Below, piece by piece: positions 43,033 through 52,336 of a DNA stretch of 64,000 nucleotides. Origin of the DNA: Marinobacter nauticus. GTDB lineage: Bacteria > Pseudomonadota > Gammaproteobacteria > Pseudomonadales > Oleiphilaceae. Positions within the stretch are counted from its first letter, which is position 1; each line of letters starts with the position of its first letter. Under the pieces are notes generated by a model. That model was not told the DNA's origin and did no database searches. It worked only from the letters and a program-made list of their open reading frames with translations. Position numbers and translations under genes: made by a program. Where the stretch lies: assembly GCF_003634635.1 (NCBI RefSeq), contig NZ_RBJB01000002.1, positions 1,054,001-1,118,000 of the forward strand, given 5' to 3'.

Positions 43033-45420
43033 TCAGGACTTCGCAGCCCGTGCTTTCGCCAGCATCTTGTCCGGGCGAAGCAGGAATCTCGCCAGGGCCG
43101 GCAGCAGCCAGATTGCCCCTACCATGTTCCACAGGAACATGAAGAACAGCAGGAAGCCCATGTCCGCCTGGAACTTGATCGGAGAGAATATCCAGGTCAC
43201 AACACCAAGACCCAGAGTCACACCGGTAAAGATAACCGCCTTACCGGTGGAGCGCAGGGTTTCATAGTACGCCTCCTGCAGCGTCTTGCCCTCCAGCAGG
43301 AACTTTTCAAGTTTGCTGTAGATATAGATACCGTAGTCCACACCGATACCCACACCCAACGCAATCACCGGCAGCGTGGCCACCTTGATGCCGATACCGG
43401 ACACCGCCATGATCGCCTCACACAGGATGGAGGTCAGGCCCAGCGGAATCACAATACAGGCCACAGCCCTGATGGAGCGGAAGGTCAGGAAGCAGAGCAA
43501 ACTCACTACGCCATACACCAGCAGCAGCATCATGTCCTTGGCGTTCGAGATCACCTCGTTAGTCGCCGCTTCGATACCGGCGTTACCAGCTGCCAGCAGG
43601 AAGGTATGCTCCTCGTTGCTGTTGGCATCGGCGAACTGTTCGACCCGCTCGACTACCGTTTCCAGAGTTTCCGCCTTGTGATCTTCCAGGAACACCAGAA
43701 CCGGCGTGAGGCTGCAGTTGGTATTAATCAAACCTGCCGGCGCGTCACGAATGGAGGCATTGATGATGGTCTGGTTGCGGGAAATCTCGTACCACTTCCA
43801 GTTACCCTCGTTCAGAGCCTTGGTAACCAGCTTGGAGACATCAGCCAGGGAGGCGGAGCTCTGCACACCCGGAGTGTTCTGCAGCTCCCACTGCAGACTG
43901 TCCATGGCCCGGAGTACGCTGTACTGGGTACATTGTTCTTCCGGGGTCTTCACCATCACCACAAGCACGTCTGCACTGGTGGAATAATTGTTGATGATGT
44001 AGGCGTTATCCTTGTTATAGCGGGAATCCGGGCGCAATTCGGGCGCACCCTGGTCCAGGTCACCCACTTTCAGGTCCTGCTTGTAGTACATGCCCAGCCC
44101 CAGGCCGATCACCGCGATCAGCAGGGAAATCGGCGCAACCCCCGGATGGGAGAAGTAGGACATGACCCGCCACTTGCGGTCCTGCTTTTCACCATGATTC
44201 TGAACATGCTGAACACCGCCTTTGGAGATGCCGATGTAAGACATGATCAGAACGTGCAGCACCAGGTTGGTAATGATGACGAACGCCACACCCAGACCGG
44301 CCGCCACAGCCAGATCACGAATAACGTCGATTTCGATAAACACCAGCGTGAGGAAGCCGACAGCGTCAGAAATCAACGCCAGCATGCCCGGAATATAAAG
44401 AGCCCGGAACGCCAGACGAGCTGAGGTGACGGCATCGAAACCCTTGGCCGACTCAACCGCCATGGCATTAACGATCTGAACCCCATGACTGATACCGATC
44501 GCGAACACCAGAAACGGCACCAGTACCGAGTATGGATCCAGGCCATAGCCCAGCAGCCGCAGGGCCCCCAACTGCCAGAACACGGCAATGATTGAGGTAA
44601 AGATCGGCACCAGGGTTCCGGCGATGCAGCGGGAATACCAGAACAGCAGCAGCGTGGTCAGCAGAATGGTAATGCCGGCAAACCAGGCAATGGAGCCGAT
44701 ACCTTCAATCAGGTCACCGACTTTCTTGGCGAAACCAACAATGTGAATATTGACGTTCGGATTCTGTGCTTCGTACTTCTCCCGGATCTTCTCTTCCAGC
44801 TCACGGGAGAATGCTGCGTAATCCAGAGCCTCGCCGGTTTCCGGATTTTTCTCATACAGTGGCGCATACACAATCGTGGATTTGAAGTTGTCTGAAATCA
44901 GACGACCCACCTCGTTCGAACGCAATACGTTCTGGCGCAGCTGCTCCAGACTCTCCCGGGAGCCATCGTAGCCATCCGGAATCACAGTACCGCCCTGGAA
45001 GCCTTGCTCGGTAACCTCTACCCAGCGAACGTTCGATGTCCACAAGGTTTTCAGGCCGGAACGGTCCACCCCATTCAAATAGAACACCTCATCGGTGATC
45101 TGCTTGAGGGTTTCCATGTATTCGGCAGTAAAGATGTCGCCTTCTTCCACGGCAACCGCAATCCGGACGAAGTTACCCAGGTTGTCCAGGTCATCCCGGT
45201 GATCCAGCATATTGACGACGTACGGATGCTCCAGCGGAATCATCCGCTCAAAACTGGCATCCGGCTGGATCTTGATAGCGTTGTAGCCAAGAAACAGCGT
45301 CAGCACAAAAAAGGCGATCAGGATCAGCGCCCGGTTGTTGAAAAGTAAACGCTCAAGGAACGGTTCCGCCTTGGGCGTTGTCAGGTAATGTTCACCCCTG
45401 TCATGCATCGGGTCAGACAT
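43033..45420 (-). CDS. RND-superfamily (MMPL-type) exporter
   Basis: This 795-residue membrane protein has the two-fold RND layout: one helix, a large periplasmic loop (about 40-245), five helices (ending near 420), a second loop and a final helix group. It has VLVPFLVFAIGISHGVQIVNAM in the first half and PVIALGVGIGVDYGIYIYSKLEKFL in the second. This matches the group of predicted RND exporters related to MMPL and HpnN, which move lipids or other hydrophobic molecules. It is the last gene of a group with a YCF48-like and a DUF1329 gene, so the three may act in one envelope pathway. Confidence 0.88.
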   Translation of the reverse strand: MSDPMHDRGEHYLTTPKAEPFLERLLFNNRALILIAFFVLTLFLGYNAIKIQPDASFERMIPLEHPYVVNMLDHRDDLDNLGNFVRIAVAVEEGDIFTAEYMETLKQITDEVFYLNGVDRSGLKTLWTSNVRWVEVTEQGFQGGTVIPDGYDGSRESLEQLRQNVLRSNEVGRLISDNFKSTIVYAPLYEKNPETGEALDYAAFSRELEEKIREKYEAQNPNVNIHIVGFAKKVGDLIEGIGSIAWFAGITILLTTLLLFWYSRCIAGTLVPIFTSIIAVFWQLGALRLLGYGLDPYSVLVPFLVFAIGISHGVQIVNAMAVESAKGFDAVTSARLAFRALYIPGMLALISDAVGFLTLVFIEIDVIRDLAVAAGLGVAFVIITNLVLHVLIMSYIGISKGGVQHVQNHGEKQDRKWRVMSYFSHPGVAPISLLIAVIGLGLGMYYKQDLKVGDLDQGAPELRPDSRYNKDNAYIINNYSTSADVLVVMVKTPEEQCTQYSVLRAMDSLQWELQNTPGVQSSASLADVSKLVTKALNEGNWKWYEISRNQTIINASIRDAPAGLINTNCSLTPVLVFLEDHKAETLETVVERVEQFADANSNEEHTFLLAAGNAGIEAATNEVISNAKDMMLLLVYGVVSLLCFLTFRSIRAVACIVIPLGLTSILCEAIMAVSGIGIKVATLPVIALGVGIGVDYGIYIYSKLEKFLLEGKTLQEAYYETLRSTGKAVIFTGVTLGLGVVTWIFSPIKFQADMGFLLFFMFLWNMVGAIWLLPALARFLLRPDKMLAKARAAKS

Positions 45421-45466
45421 TAAAAAACCCCTCTATCCATTAATCCGTTGATGCCACACCAGGGCG

Positions 45467-46615
45467 TTAATTCAGGTTCCGGCCGCGAGCGTCGGTAATC
45501 TCAACACCGCCTTCGCCGACCAGCAATAGATTGGTTCCCGGCAATGGAACCACACCCATGACACCTTCCCGGTCATTGCGGAAGTAGGGGCGGAAGCTTT
45601 CACCATTGTTGGTGCTCATCAGCACTGCGCCGCCATTTCCCACCAGGGTAATGCGTCCATCCTCGGCCACCGCCGCGTTATTCAGGGTGGCGCCGCCCTC
45701 ATTGGGCACCATGGTCCAGCTGCGGCCAAGATCGGTCGACAGCAGAGTGTTGCCCCGCAAGCCGAACGCCAGCACCTCGTTCACCCGCCCGGTTCCGGTG
45801 ACGCCAAAGAGGGAGCCATCGTATGGGCTTTCCCGCTTCTCCCAAGATTCTCCGCCGTCAACAGATACGTGAATCTGACCAGCTTCACCGACCACCACCA
45901 GCGCGCCACCGGCTACCTCGGTAATGCTGTTGTAGTGGAAGTTGGTTGGGTTATCGAGTTTCGGCGCCCAGTCTTCCCAGGTCTGCCCACCATCCTGGGT
46001 TCGCAGAATCATGCCATAGGCACCCACCACAAAACCGTGGTTCTCGTCTTCGAACCAGACATCAAGGAACGGGTTAACCGGCCCGATTTCCATATCTGCC
46101 TGGGTGTTTTCGAGGGCGAAGAACAGATCGTCAAGCGCCCACTCCAGGTCAGCCTTCTCTTCTTCCGGAGCCTGTTCAATGCGCTCTTCCAGCTCAGCAA
46201 TCTGGTCTTCCTTGCTGGCAATCACGAGCTCGGCGGCCTGAATACCATCGAGCTGCAGCTCCCAGGTCTCCCCGGAATCGCTGGAATGCAACACAACACC
46301 GCTGTGGCCAACCACCCAGCCATGCTGCTCGGTGCCAAAATCAACGGCGGTCAAGGTGACCGCCACCGGCACTTCGGCCTGCGTCCACGACTGGCCCTGA
46401 TCGTCGGAATAGATTACGTGCCCACGCTCACCCACTGACACGATTCGATCGCCTGCGCGGGTTGCGTCGGTCAGTAGTGACTGGGGAGCCAGTTCTGTTG
46501 GCCTCGCCGGTGTCTCGATAATATCCGCGAGTGCAAATGCCGCTGGAGCTGCCAGTGCCATAGAGAGGCCAAGGCAGGCAGTTCCCAGTGTCTCGCACAT
46601 GAACCTTTTAGCCAT
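45467..46615 (-). CDS. YCF48/BNR-repeat periplasmic protein with an inserted coiled coil
   Basis: This 382-residue protein has a signal peptide (to about residue 29, AAFALA) and beta-propeller repeats with the BNR Asp-box pattern: YSDDQGQSWTQ, HSSDSGETWEL, RTQDGGQTWED, HVSVDGGESWEK, STDLGRSWTM, STNNGESFRP. This is the photosystem II assembly factor-like (YCF48) group. Unusually, about 45 charged helical residues (SKEDQIAELEERIEQ and after) interrupt the propeller near residue 130. It lies 46 bases before the RND gene and may be its periplasmic partner. Confidence 0.82.
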   Translation of the reverse strand: MAKRFMCETLGTACLGLSMALAAPAAFALADIIETPARPTELAPQSLLTDATRAGDRIVSVGERGHVIYSDDQGQSWTQAEVPVAVTLTAVDFGTEQHGWVVGHSGVVLHSSDSGETWELQLDGIQAAELVIASKEDQIAELEERIEQAPEEEKADLEWALDDLFFALENTQADMEIGPVNPFLDVWFEDENHGFVVGAYGMILRTQDGGQTWEDWAPKLDNPTNFHYNSITEVAGGALVVVGEAGQIHVSVDGGESWEKRESPYDGSLFGVTGTGRVNEVLAFGLRGNTLLSTDLGRSWTMVPNEGGATLNNAAVAEDGRITLVGNGGAVLMSTNNGESFRPYFRNDREGVMGVVPLPGTNLLLVGEGGVEITDARGRNLN

Positions 46616-46651
46616 TCAGATTGCCTTTACGTTGGTTAAATCCTGATGCGC

Positions 46652-46754
46652 CTGCTGCACGACTGGCAGCAGCCTTCGCAAACAAACCGGCAGCCCCCTG
46701 GGCCGCCGGTCGACATCCTGCTTGTGGCCTCAGGCGCCGGATCAAACCGGCGCC
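46652..46754 (-). other. Intercistronic hairpins between DUF1329 and YCF48-like genes
   Basis: Two strong hairpins fill this 145-base gap: CTGCTGC and GCAGCAG (46652-46672), and GGCGCCGG with CCGGCGCC around ATCAAA (46733-46754), the latter extended by imperfect pairing. No T run follows. They may stabilise the DUF1329 mRNA or mark an RNA-processing point. Confidence 0.45.
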
Positions 46755-46760
46755 GAAGCC

Positions 46761-48149
46761 TCAGCGTACGCTTCGCCTGCGCAAAGAAGCTGGCGAGAAG
46801 TAACGTGTGTTTGGTACATCATTGGTAAATACACGGGTATTCGGCTCTTCGGTATCCAGACCCAACACGTGATATCGACGGGCCTGGAGATCGTGATACA
46901 CATCAAGCACCGTCCAAACCCCCGGCAACTCGTAGTAGTTCTTGGGAATACCCATGGTCACACGCCAGAGATTGCCGCGACCGTCATACTGGTCGAGCAA
47001 TACGGTGTTCCAGCTGTCTTCATCCACATAGAAGCGACGCTTACCATAGATGTGACGCTCACCATCCTTGAGGGTCGCTTCGACCACGTGCACGCGGTGC
47101 AGCTCCCAGCGGGTCAGATCAGGATTGAGGTGGGACATACCCAGAATTTCAGAGTAAGGCGTACCCTTCTCACCGATCCGGTAATTGTTGTAGGGAATGT
47201 AGATTTCCCGAACACCTTCGTAATCCCAGTTATAGCGATCCATGGCACCGTTGAAGATATCGGTGTCATCAGCGGTACGCAGGTTATCAGAGGCCGCAAT
47301 CGGTGAGTCGTAGCCCAGGTTCGGAGCACGGCGGACACGACGTTGACCAGCGTTATAGCCCCAGCCATTGCGCGGATTGATGATCTGGTTCAGGGTTTCG
47401 TGAATCAGAATGGCGCCACCGGCAAGACGAGGTGGCGACTGAGTGAACGAGAGATAGTAGAAGATCACGTTGTCCAGATCTTCTTCACCACCCTCAGGGT
47501 TGTAGAAGTTGAAGAACGCTTCCTGCTGAGAGGTCACCAGGCTGTAGTCGCCGTTGGTCTGAACCGCCACCTCACTGGAGCGCCGGGTGACAGACACACC
47601 GCGCCAACGGGTCAGGTGGTTCCAGATTACCTGCCAGGCCTTTTCTTCGTCATTGCCGTGAAGAATCGGGAAAGGATAGCCACCAAAGGCACCCTCAATA
47701 CCCTCTGCCTCACCCACAATCTCGGCATTCACCGCGTTCTTACGGGTGTTTTCAGCCACCCATTCGGGCACCGCGTGGGTGCGCCGGGACTGATACACGG
47801 GTATGCGGAAGGTAGTCGGGTAGGTTTCCAGCATCGCCCGGACGCCATCGGTCAGATACTCGCTGTACTGATCCATGTTGGAGGCTGTAATGGTAAACAG
47901 CACTTCGTCGTCGGGGAATGGATTGATATGGTGCTGCCCGCTGCCCTCGTAGCCAGCCGGCGGCTCCGTCAGGCCGCCATCCCACGCCGGAATGGTGCCG
48001 GCATCGTTACCGGCCTTGGGTGAACCGAACGGGGTGAGATCCTGGCCAAGGCGCGCTGCCTCGGATGAAGACACTGCCGCCTGAAGTGGCGAAGCAGCAA
48101 AGGACAGAGCCAGCAACCCGCCAAACAAAACGTTTTTGTTGTATCTCAT
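46761..48149 (-). CDS. DUF1329 periplasmic/outer-membrane protein
   Basis: This 462-residue protein has a signal peptide (NVLFGGLLALSFAASPLQA) and DUF1329 features: GQDLTPFGSPKAGNDAGTIPAWDGGL, FPDDEVLFTITASNMDQY, and the C-terminal YVDEDSWNTVLLDQYD. The fold is related to LolA/LolB-like lipid-binding proteins in known structures. It leads the operon with the YCF48-like and RND genes. A DUF1302 porin-like gene often accompanies this set but is absent here. A role in envelope transport of hydrophobic molecules is inferred. Confidence 0.9.
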   Translation of the reverse strand: MRYNKNVLFGGLLALSFAASPLQAAVSSSEAARLGQDLTPFGSPKAGNDAGTIPAWDGGLTEPPAGYEGSGQHHINPFPDDEVLFTITASNMDQYSEYLTDGVRAMLETYPTTFRIPVYQSRRTHAVPEWVAENTRKNAVNAEIVGEAEGIEGAFGGYPFPILHGNDEEKAWQVIWNHLTRWRGVSVTRRSSEVAVQTNGDYSLVTSQQEAFFNFYNPEGGEEDLDNVIFYYLSFTQSPPRLAGGAILIHETLNQIINPRNGWGYNAGQRRVRRAPNLGYDSPIAASDNLRTADDTDIFNGAMDRYNWDYEGVREIYIPYNNYRIGEKGTPYSEILGMSHLNPDLTRWELHRVHVVEATLKDGERHIYGKRRFYVDEDSWNTVLLDQYDGRGNLWRVTMGIPKNYYELPGVWTVLDVYHDLQARRYHVLGLDTEEPNTRVFTNDVPNTRYFSPASLRRRSVR

Positions 48150-48354
48150 TGTGCAACCTTAAATCCGTCTGGAAGCCTCTGTGGGCCTTTTTGTTATCGT
48201 CTGATGCAATCGCAGACTTTCTGACAGATTAGCCGATCCGGCAACATTGTCTATCGACCGAAAGTGCGATTTTGTATCCGGCTGTGACGACGGCTTTACA
48301 ATCACAGCCAGACAAAGGGCCCCACGGCATCAGTCACGGGGCCAGGCTCCGGCG

Positions 48355-50997
48355 TTAGTCTGCCAGGCTCTTGTGTACTACTTCATACACGTCTCGGGAC
48401 AACTCGGCTTTATCGCGAATCCGCTCCAGTGCCGATTTCATCTGTTTGCTATAACCGGGAGCGAACTTCCGCCAACGGGTCAGCGGTGCCACCAGTCGCG
48501 CCGCAATCTGAGGATTGCTGTCATCCAGTCGGCATACCTGCTCGGCAAGGAATTCATACCCGCTGCCGTCAGGATTGTGGAATGCCGCCAGGTTCTGGGC
48601 CGCAAAGGCACCCACCACAGAGCGCACCTTGTTCGGGTTCTTCCAGTCAAACGCCGGGTGGTCGAGCAACTGCCGGATCTGCGGCAGCTGACCTGCGCGG
48701 TCACTTGAGGCCTGAACCGAGAACCACAGCTCCACCACTTGCGGGTCGTCGCTGAACTGCTGGTAGAACGCCTCCAAGGCCTCGGTACGGTCTTCCGCGA
48801 AATCAGAATTCACCAAGGCTCGCAGTGCACCGAGCCGGTCAGTCATGTTATCAGCGCCTCGGAACTGCTCTTTGGCCAGCGCCAGCGCTTCCTGATCACC
48901 AATATGCAGCAACCAGCCCAGCGCGGTGTTACGGAGACTGCGGCGGGCAATGGCCTCAGGCGTCAGCTGGTAATCGCCCTGCCCGGCGTTGCCCCGATAA
49001 CAGGCCATGAGTTCATCCCGCAGGCCTTCAGCCAAATAACCAAGCACGTTTTCACGGGCCTGGTGAATGGCAGCAACATCAGCCTGCTCCGCCAGCTCAA
49101 TGAGATAGGCCTCTGAAGGCAACTGCAGCATCTTTGCCATCAGAGCCTGATCCAGCTCGCTGTCCTGCAGCAACGACCGATAAGCATCCACCAGGCGCGG
49201 CTCCACCCCGGCAGACTCCGGAGCCCCCACCAGAGACTGAATAACGTCCACGGCCAGGCGCTGACCTGCGTCCCAGCGGTTAAAACCGTCCGGATCATGG
49301 CTCATCAGGAACAGTAGTTGCTCCCGCGTCCAGGGGTAGTGCACCCGCACGGGGGCAGAAAAATCTCTCAGCAGAGAAGGTACCGGGCGCTCCGACAGGC
49401 CCTCAAACTCAAAGCAGTGTTCCGCCTGGCTCAGCTCCAGCACCCGCTCCAGAGGCGCTTCGCCACTCTCACCACTCAGCTTCAGGGGCAGAGGCTGCCC
49501 GTCGGCGCCCAGAAGGCCGAGCGCAAATGGAATATGCTGCGGCTTCTTGTCGGTCTGGCCTGGCGTGCCAGGAATACTCTGGCGCACGGTAAGCCGATAG
49601 ATACCGCTCGACTCGTCGTACTCATCAGACACCGAAACCACCGGCGTGCCGGCTTGCTCATACCATAGCCGGAACTGGCCCAGGTCCCGCCCGGAGGCGT
49701 CTTCCATAGCGCGAACAAAATCATCGGTGGTGACCGCCTGCCCGTCATGGCGCTGGAAGTACAGATCGCTGCCCTTACGGAACATCTCGTCACCAAGGAG
49801 GTTGTGGATCATCCGAACCACTTCGGCACCCTTTTCGTAGATGGTCAGGGTATAGAAGTTGGAGATCTCCATGTAAGACGCCGGGCGCACCGGGTGGGCC
49901 ATAGGACCGGCATCCTCGGCAAACTGTGCTGTGCGCAGCAGTGTGGCATCCTCTATTCGTTTTACAGTCGGCGATCCCATATCGGCAGAGAACTGGGAAT
50001 CCCGGAACACCGTAAAACCCTCTTTCAGGCTCAGCTGAAACCAGTCGCGGCAGGTTACCCGGTTGCCGGACCAGTTATGGAAGTATTCGTGGGCGACGAT
50101 GGCCTCGATACGCTGGAAGGCGGCGTCCGTGGCAGTCTCCTGACTGGCCAGCACACAGGAAGAGTTGAAAATATTCAGCCCTTTGTTTTCCATGGCGCCC
50201 ATGTTGAAGTCGTCCACCGCCACGATCATGAAGATATCCAGGTCGTACTCCCGCCCGTAGACATCTTCGTCCCAGCGCATGGAACGCTTGAGGGCATCCA
50301 TCGCGAAATCACACTTCTTCGCGTTGCGGGGCTCGACATACATGCGCAGATCAATGTTGCGGCCGGAACAGGTAGTGAAGGTGTCTTTTTTCTCCACCAG
50401 GTCTCCGGCTACCAGGGCAAAGAGGTAAGCCGGCTTGGGGAACGGATCTTCCCAGGTGACAAAATGGCGACCATTTTCCAGCTCGCCCTTATCCACCGGA
50501 TTACCATTGGAGAGCAGCACGGGATAGGCGCTTTTGTCTGCCTCGATACGGGTACGGAAGCGCGCCATGACATCCGGCCGGTCCGGATAGAAGGTAATGC
50601 AGCGAAATCCTTCCGCCTCGCACTGAGTGCAGAACATACCGGAGGACTTGTACAAACCTTCCAGCCGGGTGTTGTTCTGAGGTTCGATCCAGGTGACTAC
50701 CTGCAGCTCGAATTCTTCCGGCACCGAGGGCACGACCAGCGCATCGCCACGGTCTTCGAACTCACCAGTGCCCAGAGGCGAGCCATTCAGGGAAACCGAT
50801 TCCAGTTGCAGACTATCACCGTGCAGAAACAGAGGGGCAGCTCTCTCCGCGGAATCCGGGTTGCGGCGCACAGTCAGGGTACTGTGCACACGTGCGCCGT
50901 CTTCAAATAATTCAAAACGCAGATCCACCTGATCAACCAGATACGCAGGAACCTTGTATTCACTCAGGTAAATGGTTTGTGGCTGGTTGGTTCGCAT
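48355..50997 (-). CDS. pepN: Aminopeptidase N
   Basis: This 880-residue zinc metallopeptidase (family M1) removes N-terminal residues from peptides in the cytoplasm. The exopeptidase motif GAMENKG and zinc motif HEYFHNW, followed by the third ligand in LKEGFTVFRD, are present near residues 260-320. Length matches E. coli PepN. It lies 31 bases downstream of the DUF2797 gene and may share its transcript. Confidence 0.97.
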   Translation of the reverse strand: MRTNQPQTIYLSEYKVPAYLVDQVDLRFELFEDGARVHSTLTVRRNPDSAERAAPLFLHGDSLQLESVSLNGSPLGTGEFEDRGDALVVPSVPEEFELQVVTWIEPQNNTRLEGLYKSSGMFCTQCEAEGFRCITFYPDRPDVMARFRTRIEADKSAYPVLLSNGNPVDKGELENGRHFVTWEDPFPKPAYLFALVAGDLVEKKDTFTTCSGRNIDLRMYVEPRNAKKCDFAMDALKRSMRWDEDVYGREYDLDIFMIVAVDDFNMGAMENKGLNIFNSSCVLASQETATDAAFQRIEAIVAHEYFHNWSGNRVTCRDWFQLSLKEGFTVFRDSQFSADMGSPTVKRIEDATLLRTAQFAEDAGPMAHPVRPASYMEISNFYTLTIYEKGAEVVRMIHNLLGDEMFRKGSDLYFQRHDGQAVTTDDFVRAMEDASGRDLGQFRLWYEQAGTPVVSVSDEYDESSGIYRLTVRQSIPGTPGQTDKKPQHIPFALGLLGADGQPLPLKLSGESGEAPLERVLELSQAEHCFEFEGLSERPVPSLLRDFSAPVRVHYPWTREQLLFLMSHDPDGFNRWDAGQRLAVDVIQSLVGAPESAGVEPRLVDAYRSLLQDSELDQALMAKMLQLPSEAYLIELAEQADVAAIHQARENVLGYLAEGLRDELMACYRGNAGQGDYQLTPEAIARRSLRNTALGWLLHIGDQEALALAKEQFRGADNMTDRLGALRALVNSDFAEDRTEALEAFYQQFSDDPQVVELWFSVQASSDRAGQLPQIRQLLDHPAFDWKNPNKVRSVVGAFAAQNLAAFHNPDGSGYEFLAEQVCRLDDSNPQIAARLVAPLTRWRKFAPGYSKQMKSALERIRDKAELSRDVYEVVHKSLAD

Positions 50998-51028
50998 TCA
51001 TACTCTCCAGAGAAAAGACATGGCGGAT

Positions 51029-51865
51029 TCAGTCAAGAACCCGGAACCGGACTTCATAGCCGGTAAATTTGCGGATATTGATTACACCGGTGTCGAGCAT
51101 CAGATACTGGCCTTTGATACCTTCCAGCAAGCCCTCCACTTCCGGCGTTTTGTCCAGATTATGGGTTTTCACCTTGGCCGGCCATACCTGAACCGGATAA
51201 CCCAGCCCAAGTGTGGCTTCGTCCACAATTCGTATGCTGTCTTCACCATGCTGCGCCCGCAATTGCGCCAGGTCGTCTGCGATCAAGTCCAACAGCCGCT
51301 CACGCTCTTGCACCAGATCCAGCTCCGGCACATCACCCTTTAGCATGGCTCGCCAGTTGGTGCGGTCAGCCACGTGGTTCTTGCACGCTACTTCTACCAG
51401 ACCAGACAGGTAACGGCTGGCGACCCGCAGCATCGGTATCGCCGTTACCGCCCCTTGATCAATCCAGCGGGTCGGTACCTGGGTGGCCCGGGTTATACCC
51501 ACTTTCAAGCCGCTGGAATTGGCCAGATACACGACATGTTCAACCATGCAGTTGGCCTCGCCCCACTCCGGCTCCCGGCAGGTACCCAGGTGATAGTGGC
51601 ATTTTTCCGGGCTCATGATGCAGCTGTCGCAGGCGGCCAGCTTTCGGAAACACGGATAGCAGTAGCCCTGATTGAAACTCTTTTTGGTGGTGCGATCGCA
51701 ATGAATACAGCGAATCACGCCATCAAAATTCAGCCGCACCTTATGACCAATAAGGTCATTCAGGGTAATGCGTTTGTCGCCGATAGCCAGGTTATAGGCC
51801 ACCGGGTCGCCGGCCTCTGCCGGCATCTTACGAAGCCGACCGGTTACATCAATGGATTCGCTCAA
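51029..51865 (-). CDS. DUF2797 protein with zinc-finger-like and GIY-YIG-like parts
   Basis: This 278-residue protein has a Cys-rich centre (CIHCD, YCYPCF, CDSCIMSPEKCHYH, CREP) that should bind zinc, followed by HVVYLANSSGLKVGITR and PTRWIDQGA, which recall the GIY-YIG nuclease fold. Function is unknown in the family. It overlaps YeaC by four bases and lies upstream of pepN, an order also found in pseudomonads. Confidence 0.82.
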   Translation of the reverse strand: MSESIDVTGRLRKMPAEAGDPVAYNLAIGDKRITLNDLIGHKVRLNFDGVIRCIHCDRTTKKSFNQGYCYPCFRKLAACDSCIMSPEKCHYHLGTCREPEWGEANCMVEHVVYLANSSGLKVGITRATQVPTRWIDQGAVTAIPMLRVASRYLSGLVEVACKNHVADRTNWRAMLKGDVPELDLVQERERLLDLIADDLAQLRAQHGEDSIRIVDEATLGLGYPVQVWPAKVKTHNLDKTPEVEGLLEGIKGQYLMLDTGVINIRKFTGYEVRFRVLD

Positions 51866-52161
51866 ACCTTGACCTCAACAAACTGATCGGGGTCCACATC
51901 GTTGTTGCCCTGGCGATCTTTGCGGAACTGCACAGACGGATCGCAAGCGGTACCGGCTTTCTCGCCACGGTCCAGGTATCCCACTCGCTGTTCTTCCGGG
52001 ATGTTGTGCTTTTCTTCATAATAAATCACCGCTTCCAGGCTGATAGCGCGCTGCTCACGGGTCAGCGCGCGACCATCTGGCCATTTACCAAGCTCAATGG
52101 CCCGTTTCAGGTTGCGGTAAACCGTCGGGTCCAGCCGCTCAATCAGTTCTTCGTATGTCAT
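51862..52161 (-). CDS. YeaC-like protein (DUF1315)
   Basis: This 99-residue protein matches the YeaC family: MTYEELIERLDPTVYRNLKRAIELGKWPDGRALT, QRAISLEAVIYYEEKHN. Function is unknown. A promoter TTGTCA-N17-TTTATA (52214-52186 on the minus strand) and GGAGG before the ATG are visible. A Fur-like box lies next to this promoter and overlaps a divergent one. Confidence 0.88.
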   Translation of the reverse strand: MTYEELIERLDPTVYRNLKRAIELGKWPDGRALTREQRAISLEAVIYYEEKHNIPEEQRVGYLDRGEKAGTACDPSVQFRKDRQGNNDVDPDQFVEVKV

Positions 52162-52207
52162 TCCCGCCTCCTGAACGTTTCTTCATATAAAAAAATGCCA
52201 AGACCGT

Positions 52208-52237
52208 TTGACAATTAAAAATGATAACGATTATCAT
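52208..52237 (+). promoter_or_regulatory. Rightward promoter of the candidate small RNA
   Basis: A perfect -35 TTGACA (52208-52213) and TATCAT (52232-52237, five of six matches) are 18 bases apart. The predicted start is near 52244, one base before the first hairpin. No protein gene lies to the right on this strand. Confidence 0.65.
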
Positions 52238-52238
52238 T
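52220..52238. promoter_or_regulatory. Fur box
   Basis: AATGATAACGATTATCATT is a near-perfect inverted repeat that contains TGATAAC-G-ATTATCA, very close to the 7-1-7 Fur consensus. It covers the spacer and -10 of the rightward promoter, so Fe-Fur should block that promoter. It lies just upstream of the leftward YeaC promoter. Confidence 0.8.
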
Positions 52239-52243
52239 AATTC

Positions 52244-52333
52244 ACCAAATGACAACGGTCGTATCATTTGGTCTCTCTCATCAGGAGCTAAAAGCTCTTT
52301 TAACAGCCTCACCTTTTGGTGGGGCTTTTTTTT
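52244..52333 (+). ncRNA. Candidate Fur-repressed small RNA (about 90 nt)
   Basis: From the predicted start, three hairpins follow: ACCAAATGA/TCATTTGGT (52244-52272), AGGAGCT/AGCTCTT with an AAA loop (52283-52299) and a nine-pair terminator stem AGCCTCACC/GGTGGGGCT (52305-52326) that ends in eight T residues. A C/T-rich unpaired stretch, CTCTCTCATC (52273-52282), could pair with purine-rich ribosome sites. The terminator works only rightward, and no rightward gene precedes it. The design is that of RyhB or PrrF-type iron-sparing RNAs, though I see no clear sequence match to either. Transcription and targets are not shown. Confidence 0.65.
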
Positions 52334-52336
52334 GTT

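Noticed and set aside
48318-48343. GGCCCC/GGGGCC hairpin after pepN as a terminator
   Set aside because: The stem has only six pairs with a 14-base loop and is followed by CTTTGT, so a terminator is not supported.
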